Assembly: GCF_030689645.1 (NCBI RefSeq)
Contig: NZ_JAUYFU010000024.1
Coordinates: forward strand, 1 to 56,806
Source: Humidesulfovibrio sp.
GTDB lineage: Bacteria > Desulfobacterota > Desulfovibrionia > Desulfovibrionales > Desulfovibrionaceae
Length of the DNA: 56,806 bases
Direction of reading: 5' to 3'
How positions within the stretch are numbered: position 1 is the first letter of the stretch; each line of letters opens with the position of its first letter. The notes beneath the pieces are model-generated. The model was not told the DNA's origin. It saw only the letters and a program-made list of their open reading frames with translations, and did not search any database. Both the position numbers and the translations under genes were made by a program. Positions 34,750 through 42,942 of the stretch are shown piece by piece.

Positions 34750-34995
34750 ATGTTCGGACAGCTTTTTCAGCCCATGCACCTGCTGCTCATCGTTGGAATC
34801 GCCCTGCTGGTTTTTGGCCCCGGCAAGCTGCCGCAGTTGGGCGCAAGTATTGGCAAAAGCATCCGCGAGCTCCGCAAGGGACTCGACGGCACGCCTGACC
34901 AGCCTGAACAGCCCGCCCAGCCAGCCCAGCCAGCCCAGCCCGCCCAGTCGGCTCAGTCGGCTCAGCCTACCCAGAGTACGGATACACGAAAATAG
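34750..34995 (+). CDS. tatA: twin-arginine translocase subunit TatA/TatE
   Basis: An 81-residue protein of the TatA family, which forms the pore for folded proteins exported by the Tat system. One short membrane helix (LLLIVGIALLVFGPGKLP, with the conserved FGP-KLP hinge) is followed by an amphipathic helix (LGASIGKSIRELRKGLDG). The last 27 residues are a repeat of Gln-Pro-Ala or Gln-Ser-Ala triplets, encoded by a 9-bp tandem repeat. ATG 34750 has GGAGG 9 bases upstream; earlier frames have no site. Neither tatB nor tatC is adjacent, so it is an orphan tatA. Confidence 0.9.
   Translation: MFGQLFQPMHLLLIVGIALLVFGPGKLPQLGASIGKSIRELRKGLDGTPDQPEQPAQPAQPAQPAQSAQSAQPTQSTDTRK
34900..34980 (+). repeat. 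9-bp tandem repeat inside tatA
   Basis: Nine units of 9 bases, each starting CAG, for example CAGCCCGCC, CAGCCAGCC and CAGTCGGCT, in frame, so each unit adds three residues. Copy-number change would alter tail length without breaking the frame. Confidence 0.85.
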
Positions 34996-35035
34996 TGCGC
35001 CGCCGCGCCGTGACTGGTTGTCTTGACCAGTCCTG

Positions 35036-35090
35036 AAGCCCGGCGGCATTAAGGCCACCGGAGTCCGTGCCATTGCGGGCTGCCGGGCTT
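35036..35090 (+). terminator. long-loop hairpin after tatA
   Basis: AAGCCCGGC (35036-35044) pairs with GCCGGGCTT (35082-35090), and TCGTGTTTTG follows. The 37-base loop holds a further GGC/GCC pairing. A smaller hairpin, ACTGGT/ACCAGT, lies at 35013-35031. Probable terminator of tatA. Confidence 0.6.
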
Positions 35091-35138
35091 TCGTGTTTTG
35101 TTATCCGAAGGAGCGCCGAAGCGCCCGGGGAGGCTGCC

Positions 35139-36419
35139 ATGTCCCAGCACGCCAAAGATTTATTTTTAAGCGCGGTTCTGGACCGTAGCGTCATCAGCCG
35201 TTCCGGCCGCGAGGTTGGGCGGCTTTTTGATGTAGCCATGAGCCCTGGCGATCCCCTGCCCGTGGTCCACCATATATTGGTTAAGGCCAACGGCGAAACG
35301 CGCCGCGTGGCTTTCAGCGATTTGGCAATGTTCAACGACGTTGTCGTGTCGCTGAAAGGCGAACCCGAGACCCTGCCCAATCTGCCGGAGTCCGAGAACG
35401 AGGTGCTCATGCGCCGCGACATTCTCGATAAGCAGATTGTTGATGTGGACGGGGCACGCGTTGTTCGCGTCAACGATCTGAAGCTGGCCCTTTCCCCAGA
35501 CGGAGGCCTGTGCCTCTCCGCCGTCGACATCGGCTTCCGGGGCATCCTGCGGCGTTTAGGCTATCTCAGGGCCTGGGATTTCCTGGGCGGGGCGATGAAG
35601 CGTCAGCTCGCCTCCAAGGAGATCGACTGGCTGCTGGTTCAGCCCCTCGACGCCAATCTCACCAATCTCACCCTCACCGTCACCCGCGACAAACTCTCCG
35701 ACATGCACCCGGCCGATCTGGCCAACATTCTTGCTCAATTGCCTCATGGCAACGTCTCCGCAGTGCTTAACTCCATCGATGTGGAGGCTGCGGGCGAGGC
35801 CATGGGCGAGATGGAGCCCGAGGATTCCAGCCGGCTGCTTTCCCAGATGGAGAGTTCGCACGCCGCCGATGTTCTGGAAGAAATGCCGCCCGACGAAGCC
35901 GCCGACGTTCTGGCCGAACTGCCCGACGAGAAGGCCCAGGAACTGCTGGCCCAAATGGACCCCGAGGACGCGGAAAAGGTTCAGGAACTGCTGGAGCACG
36001 AGGATGACTCGGCTGGTGGCCTGATGAACAACGAGTTCCTCTTCGTTCCCCCGGCTGCCACGGCAGATGACGCTTTGGCCCAGGTGCGCCTGCTCGGAGC
36101 GGAGATGGACTCCATCTATTATATCTATGTGTTAGATCCGGACGAGCAGCTTCTGGGCGTGGCGAGCCTCAAACGCCTGCTTCTTGCGCGCGGATCAGAC
36201 CCCATTTCCGGCATCATGAGCCGCAACCCCAAGAGCGTGCAGGTCGACTCATCCCTTGAGGACGTGCTGGAGCTGGTGGTGCAGTACAAGCTGGCCTCCG
36301 TCCCAGTGCTTGAGGAAGACGGCAAGATGGCCGGCATCGTCACCTCGGACGACATCATCGAGCACTTTCTGCCTTTTGCCCTGCGCTGGAAACAGTACAA
36401 GGCCATGCGCAACTTCTAG
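35139..36419 (+). CDS. soluble PRC-barrel / MgtE N-domain / CBS regulatory protein
   Basis: A 426-residue cytoplasmic protein. Residues about 5 to 140 hold two PRC-barrel-like segments (LDRSVISRSGREVGRLFDV and ILDKQIVDVDGARVVRVND). Residues about 180 to 285 are the superhelical MgtE N-domain (HPADLANILAQLP, HAADVLEEMPPDEAADVLAELP and so on). Two CBS domains follow from about 300 (GGLMNNEFLFVPP, SVPVLEEDGKMAGIVTSDD). In MgtE these domains sense Mg2+ and gate the channel, but the MgtE membrane domain is absent here. The next gene, 18 bases downstream, is an NRAMP-family transporter, so regulation in trans is likely. GGGGAGG precedes the ATG at 35139. Confidence 0.88.
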   Translation: MSQHAKDLFLSAVLDRSVISRSGREVGRLFDVAMSPGDPLPVVHHILVKANGETRRVAFSDLAMFNDVVVSLKGEPETLPNLPESENEVLMRRDILDKQIVDVDGARVVRVNDLKLALSPDGGLCLSAVDIGFRGILRRLGYLRAWDFLGGAMKRQLASKEIDWLLVQPLDANLTNLTLTVTRDKLSDMHPADLANILAQLPHGNVSAVLNSIDVEAAGEAMGEMEPEDSSRLLSQMESSHAADVLEEMPPDEAADVLAELPDEKAQELLAQMDPEDAEKVQELLEHEDDSAGGLMNNEFLFVPPAATADDALAQVRLLGAEMDSIYYIYVLDPDEQLLGVASLKRLLLARGSDPISGIMSRNPKSVQVDSSLEDVLELVVQYKLASVPVLEEDGKMAGIVTSDDIIEHFLPFALRWKQYKAMRNF

Positions 36420-36437
36420 CTTCCTGGCGGCACCCCC

Positions 36438-37784
36438 ATGAGCCTTACTTCCATTTTTCCGTCACTGGGCAAGCTGAACCGCAGGAACATCGTCATGTTT
36501 CTTGCTCTTCTCGGTCCGGGCATCATCACCGCCAACGTCGACAACGATGCGGGCGGCATTACGACCTATTCTCTTGCCGGCGCGCAGTTCGGCATGTCTC
36601 TTCTTTGGATGATGCTGCCCACAACCGTGGCGCTCGTCGTTATTCAAGAGATGTGCGCGCGCATGGGCGCGGTGACTGGCAAGGGGCTGGCCGACCTTAT
36701 TCGCGAAAGTTTTGGCGTCAAAATAACTTTTTACGTCATGATCGCCCTATTGTTGACTAACCTTGGCAACACAGTGAGCGAGTTTGCCGGCATCGCCGCC
36801 AGCATGGAGCTTTTCGGCGTCAGCAAATACATTTCCGTTCCCTTGGGCGCGATCGCCGTGTGGCTGCTCATCGTTAAGGGCTCGTATCGCATCGTGGAGA
36901 AGGTTTTTCTCGTGGCCTGCGTTGTCTATGTGGCCTATCCCGTGGCGGCCTTCATGTCCGGGCCGGACTGGGGCGAGGTGCTTCGCGCCTCCGCCGTGCC
37001 CGACATGCACGTGACGCCCAGCTCCGTCACCATGATGATCGGCGTCATCGGCACCACCATCGCTCCGTGGATGCAGTTCTACCAGCAGGCAAGCGTGGTG
37101 GAGAAGGGCATCACCAAGGAAAATTACAATTTCTCTCGACTGGATGTCATCGTTGGCTGCGTCATGGCCATTGTCGTGGCCTTCTTCATCGTGGTGGCCT
37201 GCGCCGCCACCATCTTCAAGGCCGGCATCAAAATCGAGACCGCTGCGGATGCCGCCATGGCGTTGACGCCGCTGGTGGGCGAGTACGCCACCGGACTCTT
37301 CGCCGTGGGCCTGTTCAACGCCTCGCTCTTCGCCGCCTGCGTGCTGCCCCTGTCCACCTCGTATTACATCTGCGAGGGCATGGGCTGGGAGCTTGGCGTG
37401 GACAAGGACTTCAGCGAGGCCCCGCAGTTCTTCTGGCTGTTCACCCTCATCATCGGCATCTCCGCAGGCATCATTCTCTGGCCCGAGGCGCCGCTCATCG
37501 CCATCATGTACCTTTCCCAGGTTGTGAACGGTGCGGTGCTGCCCTTTGTGCTGATATTCATGCTGCGGCTCATCAACGACAAGCGCCTCATGGGCGACTA
37601 CGTCAACGGCCCGGTGTTCAACGTCATCGCCTGGGGCACGGTGGTCATCGTCATGGGCCTTACTTTGATTATGACCCGATCTCATCCACCCGGGCTTCAT
37701 CGCCCTGCTCATGGGCAGGTGAGCCGCACACCGGCGCTGGCCTGCTGTGCTGGCCAAAAGAAACCGCCCGGCCCCTCGTTGTGA
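36438..37784 (+). CDS. NRAMP-family divalent cation transporter with altered metal site, probable frameshift at the 3' end
   Basis: An 11-helix transporter, 448 residues as read. In helix 1 the canonical DPGN is replaced by D35-N-D-A-G-G, and in helix 6 the canonical MPH is replaced by A209-P-W. The Met that favours transition metals is therefore missing, as in NRAMP-related Mg2+ transporters. The neighbouring MgtE-type regulator supports Mg2+ or another hard cation. After residue 413 the reading frame becomes Pro/Arg/Cys-rich and runs into the terminator hairpin. Removing one C of the run at 37675-37677 would instead give the tail DLIHPGFIALLMGR with a stop at 37720-37722, about 427 residues. 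The shift is either real or a sequencing error. Confidence 0.85.
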   Translation: MSLTSIFPSLGKLNRRNIVMFLALLGPGIITANVDNDAGGITTYSLAGAQFGMSLLWMMLPTTVALVVIQEMCARMGAVTGKGLADLIRESFGVKITFYVMIALLLTNLGNTVSEFAGIAASMELFGVSKYISVPLGAIAVWLLIVKGSYRIVEKVFLVACVVYVAYPVAAFMSGPDWGEVLRASAVPDMHVTPSSVTMMIGVIGTTIAPWMQFYQQASVVEKGITKENYNFSRLDVIVGCVMAIVVAFFIVVACAATIFKAGIKIETAADAAMALTPLVGEYATGLFAVGLFNASLFAACVLPLSTSYYICEGMGWELGVDKDFSEAPQFFWLFTLIIGISAGIILWPEAPLIAIMYLSQVVNGAVLPFVLIFMLRLINDKRLMGDYVNGPVFNVIAWGTVVIVMGLTLIMTRSHPPGLHRPAHGQVSRTPALACCAGQKKPPGPSL

Positions 37785-37803
37785 GGAGCCGGGCGGTTTC
37801 TTT
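37757..37803. terminator. strong bidirectional terminator
   Basis: AAAGAAACCGCCCGGC (37757-37772) and GCCGGGCGGTTTCTTT (37788-37803) form a perfect 16-bp stem, and the loop contains a further CCTC/GAGG stem. A-run on the left and T-run on the right serve both the NRAMP gene and cheV. The NRAMP reading frame as it stands ends inside the loop region. Confidence 0.9.
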
Positions 37804-37819
37804 TAGTGTTTATGACTGC

Positions 37820-38794
37820 CTAGGCGGTGGCTGCGGCTGCGGCGATGCGGGTCTTGATCAAATCAACGGCGCGTTTTGCCACGTGCGTGATCTCAGGCTT
37901 GCTGATCTGGTCGTCAGCGCCCACGGCCTCGCCCTTGTGGCGCAGCTTGTCGGTGATGATGGAGGAGAACAGGATAACCGGCAGCTCCCTGAGCACCGGG
38001 TCATCCTTGATGCGCTTGGTCAGGTTGTGCCCGTCCATGTTGGGCATTTCAATGTCGGAGATGACCACCTGCACATAGTCCGTCACCGGGCGGTTCTCGG
38101 TCTCGGCGATCTTCTTGATCTGCATGAGCCGCTCCCAGCACTCGCCGCCGTGGTTGGTTTTTTCCACCAGGAAGTTGGCGCGGTGCAGAAGGTCGCCGAT
38201 CATTTCGCGAATAAGGGTGGAGTCGTCGGCGATGAGGGCGCGGTACTGGACGCCCGCCTCCCAGGTGACGTTCTCGTCGAAGCGCAGGCCAAGCTCCGGG
38301 TTCAGCTCCGCCACGATTTTCTCCAGGTCCAGCAGGAAGATGATGCGCCCCTCAAGTCGCACCACGCCGGTGATGGAGTTGGAGGCCAGGGCGGACATAT
38401 ATTTGTTGGGCGCCTCCACCTCCTCCCAACTGATGCGGTGGATGCGGTTGACGCCGCTGACCAGGAAGGACGTGGTAACGTTGTTGAATTCGCAGACGAT
38501 GACCTTGGGCGGTTCGGAGTCGTGTCGGGTCTTCTTCAGCCACACTCCAAGGTCCACCAGGGGGATGATCTGGGAGCGCAGGTTGAAGGCTCCCAGCACA
38601 GAGGGATGGGAAACCTGCGGCATCTCCGTGATGCGTGGCAGGCGGATTATCTCCAGCACCTTGGCGACGTTGACGCCGTAGTAGCCGCGATAAGGCTCGC
38701 CCCCGGCAGGCCCCGGTTCCTCGAGGTAAAACTCTACGATCTCAAGCTCGTTGGTTCCGGCCTCGAGAAGAATGTTGGTCATGTTCGTGCTCAT
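37820..38794 (-). CDS. cheV: chemotaxis protein CheV (CheW-REC)
   Basis: A 324-residue coupling protein. The N-terminal CheW domain (about 10 to 170) contains YYGVNVAKVLEIIRLPRITEMPQ, FNLRSQIIPLVDLGVWL and GRIIFLLDLEKIV. The C-terminal receiver domain starts near residue 185 (YRALIADDSTLIREMI). Its phospho-acceptor Asp is in VVISDIEMPNMDG near residue 245, and the conserved Lys is in QISKPEIT. CheV links receptors to CheA, and phosphorylation tunes adaptation. The start at 38794 has GGAG 7 bases upstream. It is transcribed just downstream of ispH on the same strand, without an obvious functional tie. Confidence 0.93.
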   Translation of the reverse strand: MSTNMTNILLEAGTNELEIVEFYLEEPGPAGGEPYRGYYGVNVAKVLEIIRLPRITEMPQVSHPSVLGAFNLRSQIIPLVDLGVWLKKTRHDSEPPKVIVCEFNNVTTSFLVSGVNRIHRISWEEVEAPNKYMSALASNSITGVVRLEGRIIFLLDLEKIVAELNPELGLRFDENVTWEAGVQYRALIADDSTLIREMIGDLLHRANFLVEKTNHGGECWERLMQIKKIAETENRPVTDYVQVVISDIEMPNMDGHNLTKRIKDDPVLRELPVILFSSIITDKLRHKGEAVGADDQISKPEITHVAKRAVDLIKTRIAAAAATA

Positions 38795-38823
38795 GGCGGC
38801 TCCATGCGTGGGCGGTTCATGGA

Positions 38824-39672
38824 CTACAAAGCCTGGAGGAAGGCTTCAATGTCATCAATTATGCTTTTCGGCGTGGATGCGCCAGCAGTTAAGCCCATGC
38901 GCTTATATTGCAGTAAAGCAAGCGCATTCAAGTCGTCAACGGTTTCCACCAGCACTGTGGGCGTTCCCTTGGCCTCTATGACTTGCGAGAGTCTGCGCGT
39001 GTTGCCGCTGGCCTTGCCCCCGGCCACGATGACGCAGTCGGCCTGTCCGGCCAGCCGTATGGCTTCGTTCTGGCGCAGACGAGTTGCATCGCAGATGGTT
39101 TCCAGGGCTGGCGCTCCGCCAGGAAGGCGTTTTGCCAGGTCCTCCTGTATTTGCAGGAAACCCTGGCGGTCCTGGGTTGTTTGAGCGGCCAGGAAATAGT
39201 TTGCGGCAGGGTCAAGGTGGTGCCGGATCAGTTCTTCGCGTGTTTCAAAGACAAAGGAATCCGGACCGGCGTAGCTTAAAAGCCCGCGCACCTCAGGGTG
39301 GTCGTCTTCGCCAAAAAGCAGCAGGGTGCGGCCATTTTCCGCCTCGCCGCTGATGAGCAATTGGGCGCGCTTGACCTTGGGGCAGGTGGCGTCGACCACC
39401 TCCACTCCGCGGTCCAGCAGCGCCTGTTCCGCCTGACGCGGAATGCCGTGGGCGCGAATGACCACGCGGCAGCCGGAGGGCAGGTCTTCGGGGGCTTTGA
39501 CAAGTCCGACCCCACGCTTGGCATAGTCCTCCAGCACTTGGGGGTTGTGAATGATGGGGCCAAGCATGAACGTCGGACGGTTGTCGTGGGCCTCAAGCAG
39601 GGCATCCAGTTTCTTTAGGGCAAGGCCGACGCCCATGCAGAACCCCGCCAGGCGCGCGCGAACAACTTCCAT
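38824..39672 (-). CDS. ispH: 4-hydroxy-3-methylbut-2-enyl diphosphate reductase IspH
   Basis: A 282-residue iron-sulfur enzyme, last step of the MEP isoprenoid pathway, giving IPP and DMAPP. The three cluster Cys are present: GFCMGV (residue 12), VVDATCPKV near 95 and ETICDATRLRQ near 190. HN in LGPIIHNPQVLE and SGNTRRL complete the substrate pocket, and GASTPKSIIDDI is the usual C-terminus. The ATG at 39672 is preceded by GAGAGG, and the longer open frame to 39987 has no site. The protein has the normal length. It may be transcribed into cheV, 29 bases downstream. Confidence 0.94.
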   Translation of the reverse strand: MEVVRARLAGFCMGVGLALKKLDALLEAHDNRPTFMLGPIIHNPQVLEDYAKRGVGLVKAPEDLPSGCRVVIRAHGIPRQAEQALLDRGVEVVDATCPKVKRAQLLISGEAENGRTLLLFGEDDHPEVRGLLSYAGPDSFVFETREELIRHHLDPAANYFLAAQTTQDRQGFLQIQEDLAKRLPGGAPALETICDATRLRQNEAIRLAGQADCVIVAGGKASGNTRRLSQVIEAKGTPTVLVETVDDLNALALLQYKRMGLTAGASTPKSIIDDIEAFLQAL

Positions 39673-39773
39673 CAGAACCTCTCTTCTGCGGCGGAGTGCC
39701 GTGCTGTAGCAAAACAAGGCGGTTATAAAATCATTCTGACTTAGCCGGAGCCATGAGTCAACAGAGCCGAGGC

Positions 39774-40790
39774 TCAGAGATCTTGAGTCAGGTCCGAATG
39801 GTCTAATGGGACGTGGTCGGCTGCAAGGTGGGCGATGCTTCCGGCCATGGCCGTGAGTTCGTCCCAGTTGCGGCAAGTGATCAGGGCCTGGCGCAAGGCG
39901 CGGATGCCGGTGAACCCCTTGGCGTAGCGCGGCAGGAAGGCGCGCAAGGCGCGAAAGGCGCGTGGGGTCTGGTCCAGCTCCTGGCACAGGCGTATGTGCG
40001 TCAGGGCGGCCTCGGCCAGGCTCTCGGCAGTGCGCAGGGCGGGGTCGCGGTCAGCCAGGATATCCTTGAGACGCTGGAATATCATGGGATCGGTGAGGGC
40101 GCCGCGTGCGAACATGACCCCAGCGCAGCCTGTTTCTGACAGGCAGCGCGCACCGTCTTCGGCAGTGAACAGGTCGCCGCTGGCCAGCACGGGGATTTCG
40201 ACCGCGCGTGCAAGCTCGCCGATGGCCTCCCAGCGAGCCTCTCCGCCGAAGAGCTGCTTGGCCGTGCGGGGGTGCAGGGTGAGCCAGGCTGCGCCGAGAT
40301 CCTGCAAGGCCCGCCCGACTTCAAGGAAGTTCTCCTCGCCAGGGGTGAACCCCAGACGCATCTTGACGCCCACCTTGCCTGGCCCGGCTGCCTGCACCAT
40401 GGTCTCAGCGATTTTGAGCAGCAGGGCGGGGCGGCTCATGAGGGCTGAGCCGGAACCGCTTTTGTTCACCTTGCGCACGGAGCAGCCGGCGTTGAGATCG
40501 AAGTGGGTGAACCCGCGTTCCAATAGTAGAGGCATGGCGCGTTCAAATATCTCCGGCTCCGAGCCGAAAAGCTGCACCACCAGGGGGGCGTCCTCGGGAA
40601 CTGTGAGGAGGAGGCGCTCGGTGCCGAAGCCGCCGTAAACCAGTCCCTTGACGCTGACCATTTCGGTCACGGTGCAGGCGGCGCCGAAGGTTCGGCATAA
40701 AGTTCGAAAGGGAAGGTCGGAATATCCGGCCAAGGGGGCAAGCCAGGGAGCATTGGGTCCGAAGGGGAGTGTGGTTGTGTTTTTGTGCAT
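39774..40790 (-). CDS. tRNA-dihydrouridine synthase
   Basis: A 338-residue FMN enzyme that reduces uridine in the D loop of tRNA. The TIM barrel opens with WLAPLAGYSDLPFRTLCRTFGA. FDLNAGCSVRKVNKSGSGSALM carries the active-site Cys of the Dus family, VGVKMRLGF the FMN-contacting Lys and Arg, LTLHPRTAKQLF the His, and ASGDLFTAEDGARCL the phosphate loop. It resembles DusB, but which uridine it modifies cannot be told. The start ATG at 40790 lacks a clear ribosome-binding site. The gene diverges from the tRNA-tuf operon, sharing the upstream region that carries its promoter. Confidence 0.9.
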   Translation of the reverse strand: MHKNTTTLPFGPNAPWLAPLAGYSDLPFRTLCRTFGAACTVTEMVSVKGLVYGGFGTERLLLTVPEDAPLVVQLFGSEPEIFERAMPLLLERGFTHFDLNAGCSVRKVNKSGSGSALMSRPALLLKIAETMVQAAGPGKVGVKMRLGFTPGEENFLEVGRALQDLGAAWLTLHPRTAKQLFGGEARWEAIGELARAVEIPVLASGDLFTAEDGARCLSETGCAGVMFARGALTDPMIFQRLKDILADRDPALRTAESLAEAALTHIRLCQELDQTPRAFRALRAFLPRYAKGFTGIRALRQALITCRNWDELTAMAGSIAHLAADHVPLDHSDLTQDL

Positions 40791-40880
40791 GGCAGGGGGG
40801 AAATAGGGTGGAATGGAGCGTTCGTCAAAGGGTACTTCGTGTGGAAGGCCATATTTTTTCGATGTTCAAAAGAAAAGGTG

Positions 40881-40910
40881 TTGACAAAGGAGGGCCAAAC
40901 CAAATATTCA
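40881..40910 (+). promoter_or_regulatory. sigma-70 promoter of the tRNA-tuf operon
   Basis: TTGACA (40881-40886, perfect -35), an 18-base spacer, and TATTCA (40905-40910) as -10. Transcription would start about 95 bases before the first tRNA, in the gap between the Dus gene and the tRNAs. Confidence 0.7.
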
Positions 40911-41012
40911 GAGCGGCCTCGGAAACGAGGGATTGCGGACGGCCCAGCGCCATCTGGGAACATAAAGTCCTTGCAATCTGTGAGTGAAGCGCGTATGCAT
41001 CTTCGTTCACGC

Positions 41013-41087
41013 GCTGGCGTAGCTCAATGGCAGAGCAGCTGACTTGTAATCAGCAGGTTGCGGGTTCAAGTCCCATCGCCAGCTCCA
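41013..41087 (+). tRNA. tRNA-Thr (anticodon TGT)
   Basis: Acceptor GCTGGCG pairs with CGCCAGC (41077-41083), anticodon loop CTTGTAA with TGT, T arm GGGTTCAAGTCCC, CCA encoded. It is the first tRNA of the Thr-Tyr-Gly-Thr-tuf cluster. Confidence 0.95.
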
Positions 41088-41093
41088 GTTCAT

Positions 41094-41179
41094 GGTGGGG
41101 TTCCCGAGTGGCCAAAGGGAACAGACTGTAAATCTGTCGGCGTAAGCCTTCGGAGGTTCAAATCCTCCCCCCACCACCA
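41094..41179 (+). tRNA. tRNA-Tyr (anticodon GTA)
   Basis: Acceptor GGTGGGG pairs with CCCCACC. Anticodon GTA lies in ACTGTAAAT, a long variable arm gives the class II form, the T arm is GGAGGTTCAAATCCTCC, and CCA is encoded. Confidence 0.95.
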
Positions 41180-41250
41180 CTTTTACGCGGCAAGCAACGT
41201 TGTAGGAGGCAGGGCGTGTCCCTGGCCGCAGGGACTACAGGATTCTGCAC

Positions 41251-41327
41251 GCGGGAATAGCTCAATTGGCTAGAGCATCAGCCTTCCAAGCTGAGGGTTG
41301 CGGGTTCGAGTCCCGTTTCCCGCTCCA
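41251..41327 (+). tRNA. tRNA-Gly (anticodon TCC)
   Basis: Acceptor GCGGGAA pairs with TTCCCGC. Anticodon loop CTTCCAA with TCC, T arm CGGGTTCGAGTCCCG, CCA encoded. Confidence 0.95.
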
Positions 41328-41363
41328 GTCCGCGCCAATGGGGCCTCCTATAACGACGCTTAA

Positions 41364-41439
<76 letters not shown>

Positions 41440-41483
41440 CAAATCTTTCTCGACAACCGCAGACCAGAACCAGGGGGTTGAAC

Positions 41484-42677
41484 ATGGGCAAGGCTAAATT
41501 CGAGCGCAAGAAGCCTCACGTCAACATCGGAACCATCGGCCACATCGACCACGGCAAGACCACCCTCACCGCCGCCATCACCAAGACGGCGTCCATGTTG
41601 GGCAAGGGCACTTACGTGGCTTTCGACCAGATCGACAAGGCTCCTGAAGAAAAAGAGCGCGGCATCACCATCGCCACCGCCCACGTGGAGTACGAGACCG
41701 ACAATCGTCACTACGCCCACGTGGACTGCCCGGGCCACGCCGACTACATTAAGAACATGATCACCGGCGCCGCCCAGATGGACGGAGCGATCCTCGTCGT
41801 GGCCGCCACCGACGGCCCCATGCCCCAGACCCGTGAGCACATCCTGCTCGCCCGTCAGGTCGGCGTGCCTCACATGGTCGTCTTCATGAACAAGTGCGAC
41901 ATGGTCGACGACGCCGAACTGCTGGAGCTCGTCGAGCTCGAAGTTCGCGAGCTGCTGACCAAGTACGGCTTCCCCGGCGACGACATCCCGGTCATCAAGG
42001 GTTCCGCCCTGAAGGCCCTGGAGAGCGACGATCCGAAGAGCGAAGAGTGCAAGTGCATCCTCGAGCTCCTGAACGCTTGCGACACCTACATTCCTGAGCC
42101 CAAGCGCGACATCGACAAGCCCTTCCTTATGCCCATCGAAGACGTGTTCTCCATCTCTGGCCGCGGCACCGTCGTGACCGGTCGTGTCGAGCGCGGCGTC
42201 ATCACCGTGGGCGACGAAGTCGAGATCGTCGGCATCAAGGACACCGTCAAGAGCACCTGCACCGGCGTCGAGATGTTCCGCAAGATCCTTGACCAGGGCA
42301 ATGCTGGCGACAACGTCGGCGTGCTGCTGCGCGGCATCAAGCGTGAAGACGTTGAGCGCGGCCAGGTTCTGGCCAAGCCCAAGAGCATTCCGCCCCACCG
42401 CAAGTTCAAGGCCGAGGTCGTCGTCCTGTCCAAGGACGAGGGCGGACGTCACACTCCGTTCTTCTCCGGCTACCGTCCCCAGTTCTACTTCCGCACCACT
42501 GACATCACCGGTGTCGTGACCCTGGAAGAGGGCGTCGAGATGGTTATGCCCGGCGACAACGCGACCTTCATCGTTGACATGATCCACCCCATCGCCATGG
42601 AGCAGGGACTGCGCTTCGCCATCCGCGAAGGCGGCCGCACCGTTGGCGCGGGTGTTGTTACCGAGATTCTGGAGTAA
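41484..42677 (+). CDS. tuf: translation elongation factor Tu
   Basis: A 397-residue GTPase that brings aminoacyl-tRNA to the ribosome. G1 is GHIDHGKTT near residue 19, and the switch region is [15 protein letters not shown]3 is DCPGHADY and G4 is NKCD. Domains 2 and 3 contain [15 protein letters not shown] and the C-terminal [14 protein letters not shown]. The start at 41484 follows GGGGG, and a longer frame begins inside the last tRNA. It sits between the tRNA cluster and rpmG, in the conserved operon order. Codon use is strongly biased, as expected for a highly expressed gene. Confidence 0.98.
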   Translation: MGKAKFERKKPHVNIGTIGHIDHGKTTLTAAITKTASMLGKGTYVAFDQIDKAPEEKERGITIATAHVEYETDNRHYAHVDCPGHADYIKNMITGAAQMDGAILVVAATDGPMPQTREHILLARQVGVPHMVVFMNKCDMVDDAELLELVELEVRELLTKYGFPGDDIPVIKGSALKALESDDPKSEECKCILELLNACDTYIPEPKRDIDKPFLMPIEDVFSISGRGTVVTGRVERGVITVGDEVEIVGIKDTVKSTCTGVEMFRKILDQGNAGDNVGVLLRGIKREDVERGQVLAKPKSIPPHRKFKAEVVVLSKDEGGRHTPFFSGYRPQFYFRTTDITGVVTLEEGVEMVMPGDNATFIVDMIHPIAMEQGLRFAIREGGRTVGAGVVTEILE

Positions 42678-42680
42678 TCC

Positions 42681-42830
42681 ATGCGCGTCAACATTCAGCT
42701 TGCTTGCACCGAGTGCAAGCGGCGCAATTACTCGACCTCGAAGAATAAGAAGAATACTACAGGTCGTCTCGAAGTGAGCAAGTACTGTCCCTTCGACAAG
42801 AAGCACACAGTCCACCGCGAGACCAAGTAG
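42681..42830 (+). CDS. rpmG: 50S ribosomal protein L33
   Basis: A 49-residue ribosomal protein: [19 protein letters not shown] at the N-terminus and [16 protein letters not shown] at the C-terminus. Three of the four Cys of the zinc-ribbon form remain (CxxC plus a single Cys in YCPFDKK), so metal binding is probably weakened or lost. The start ATG lies 3 bases after the tuf stop, with GGAG in the end of tuf as the ribosome-binding site. The position between tuf and tRNA-Trp is standard in this phylum. Confidence 0.95.
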   Translation: MRVNIQLACTECKRRNYSTSKNKKNTTGRLEVSKYCPFDKKHTVHRETK

Positions 42831-42841
42831 TTCATCGCGCA

Positions 42842-42918
42842 GGCCAGTAGCTCTAACGGCTAGAGCGCCGGTCTCCAAAACCGGATGCTGGGGGTTCGAA
42901 TCCCTCCTGGCCTGCCAA
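42842..42918 (+). tRNA. tRNA-Trp (anticodon CCA)
   Basis: Acceptor AGGCCAG pairs with CTGGCCT. Anticodon loop TCTCCAAAA with CCA, T arm GGGGGTTCGAATCCCTC, CCA encoded. It is between rpmG and secE, as in many bacteria. Confidence 0.95.
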
Positions 42919-42942
42919 CTTACCCCTAAAATGGGGAGAAAA

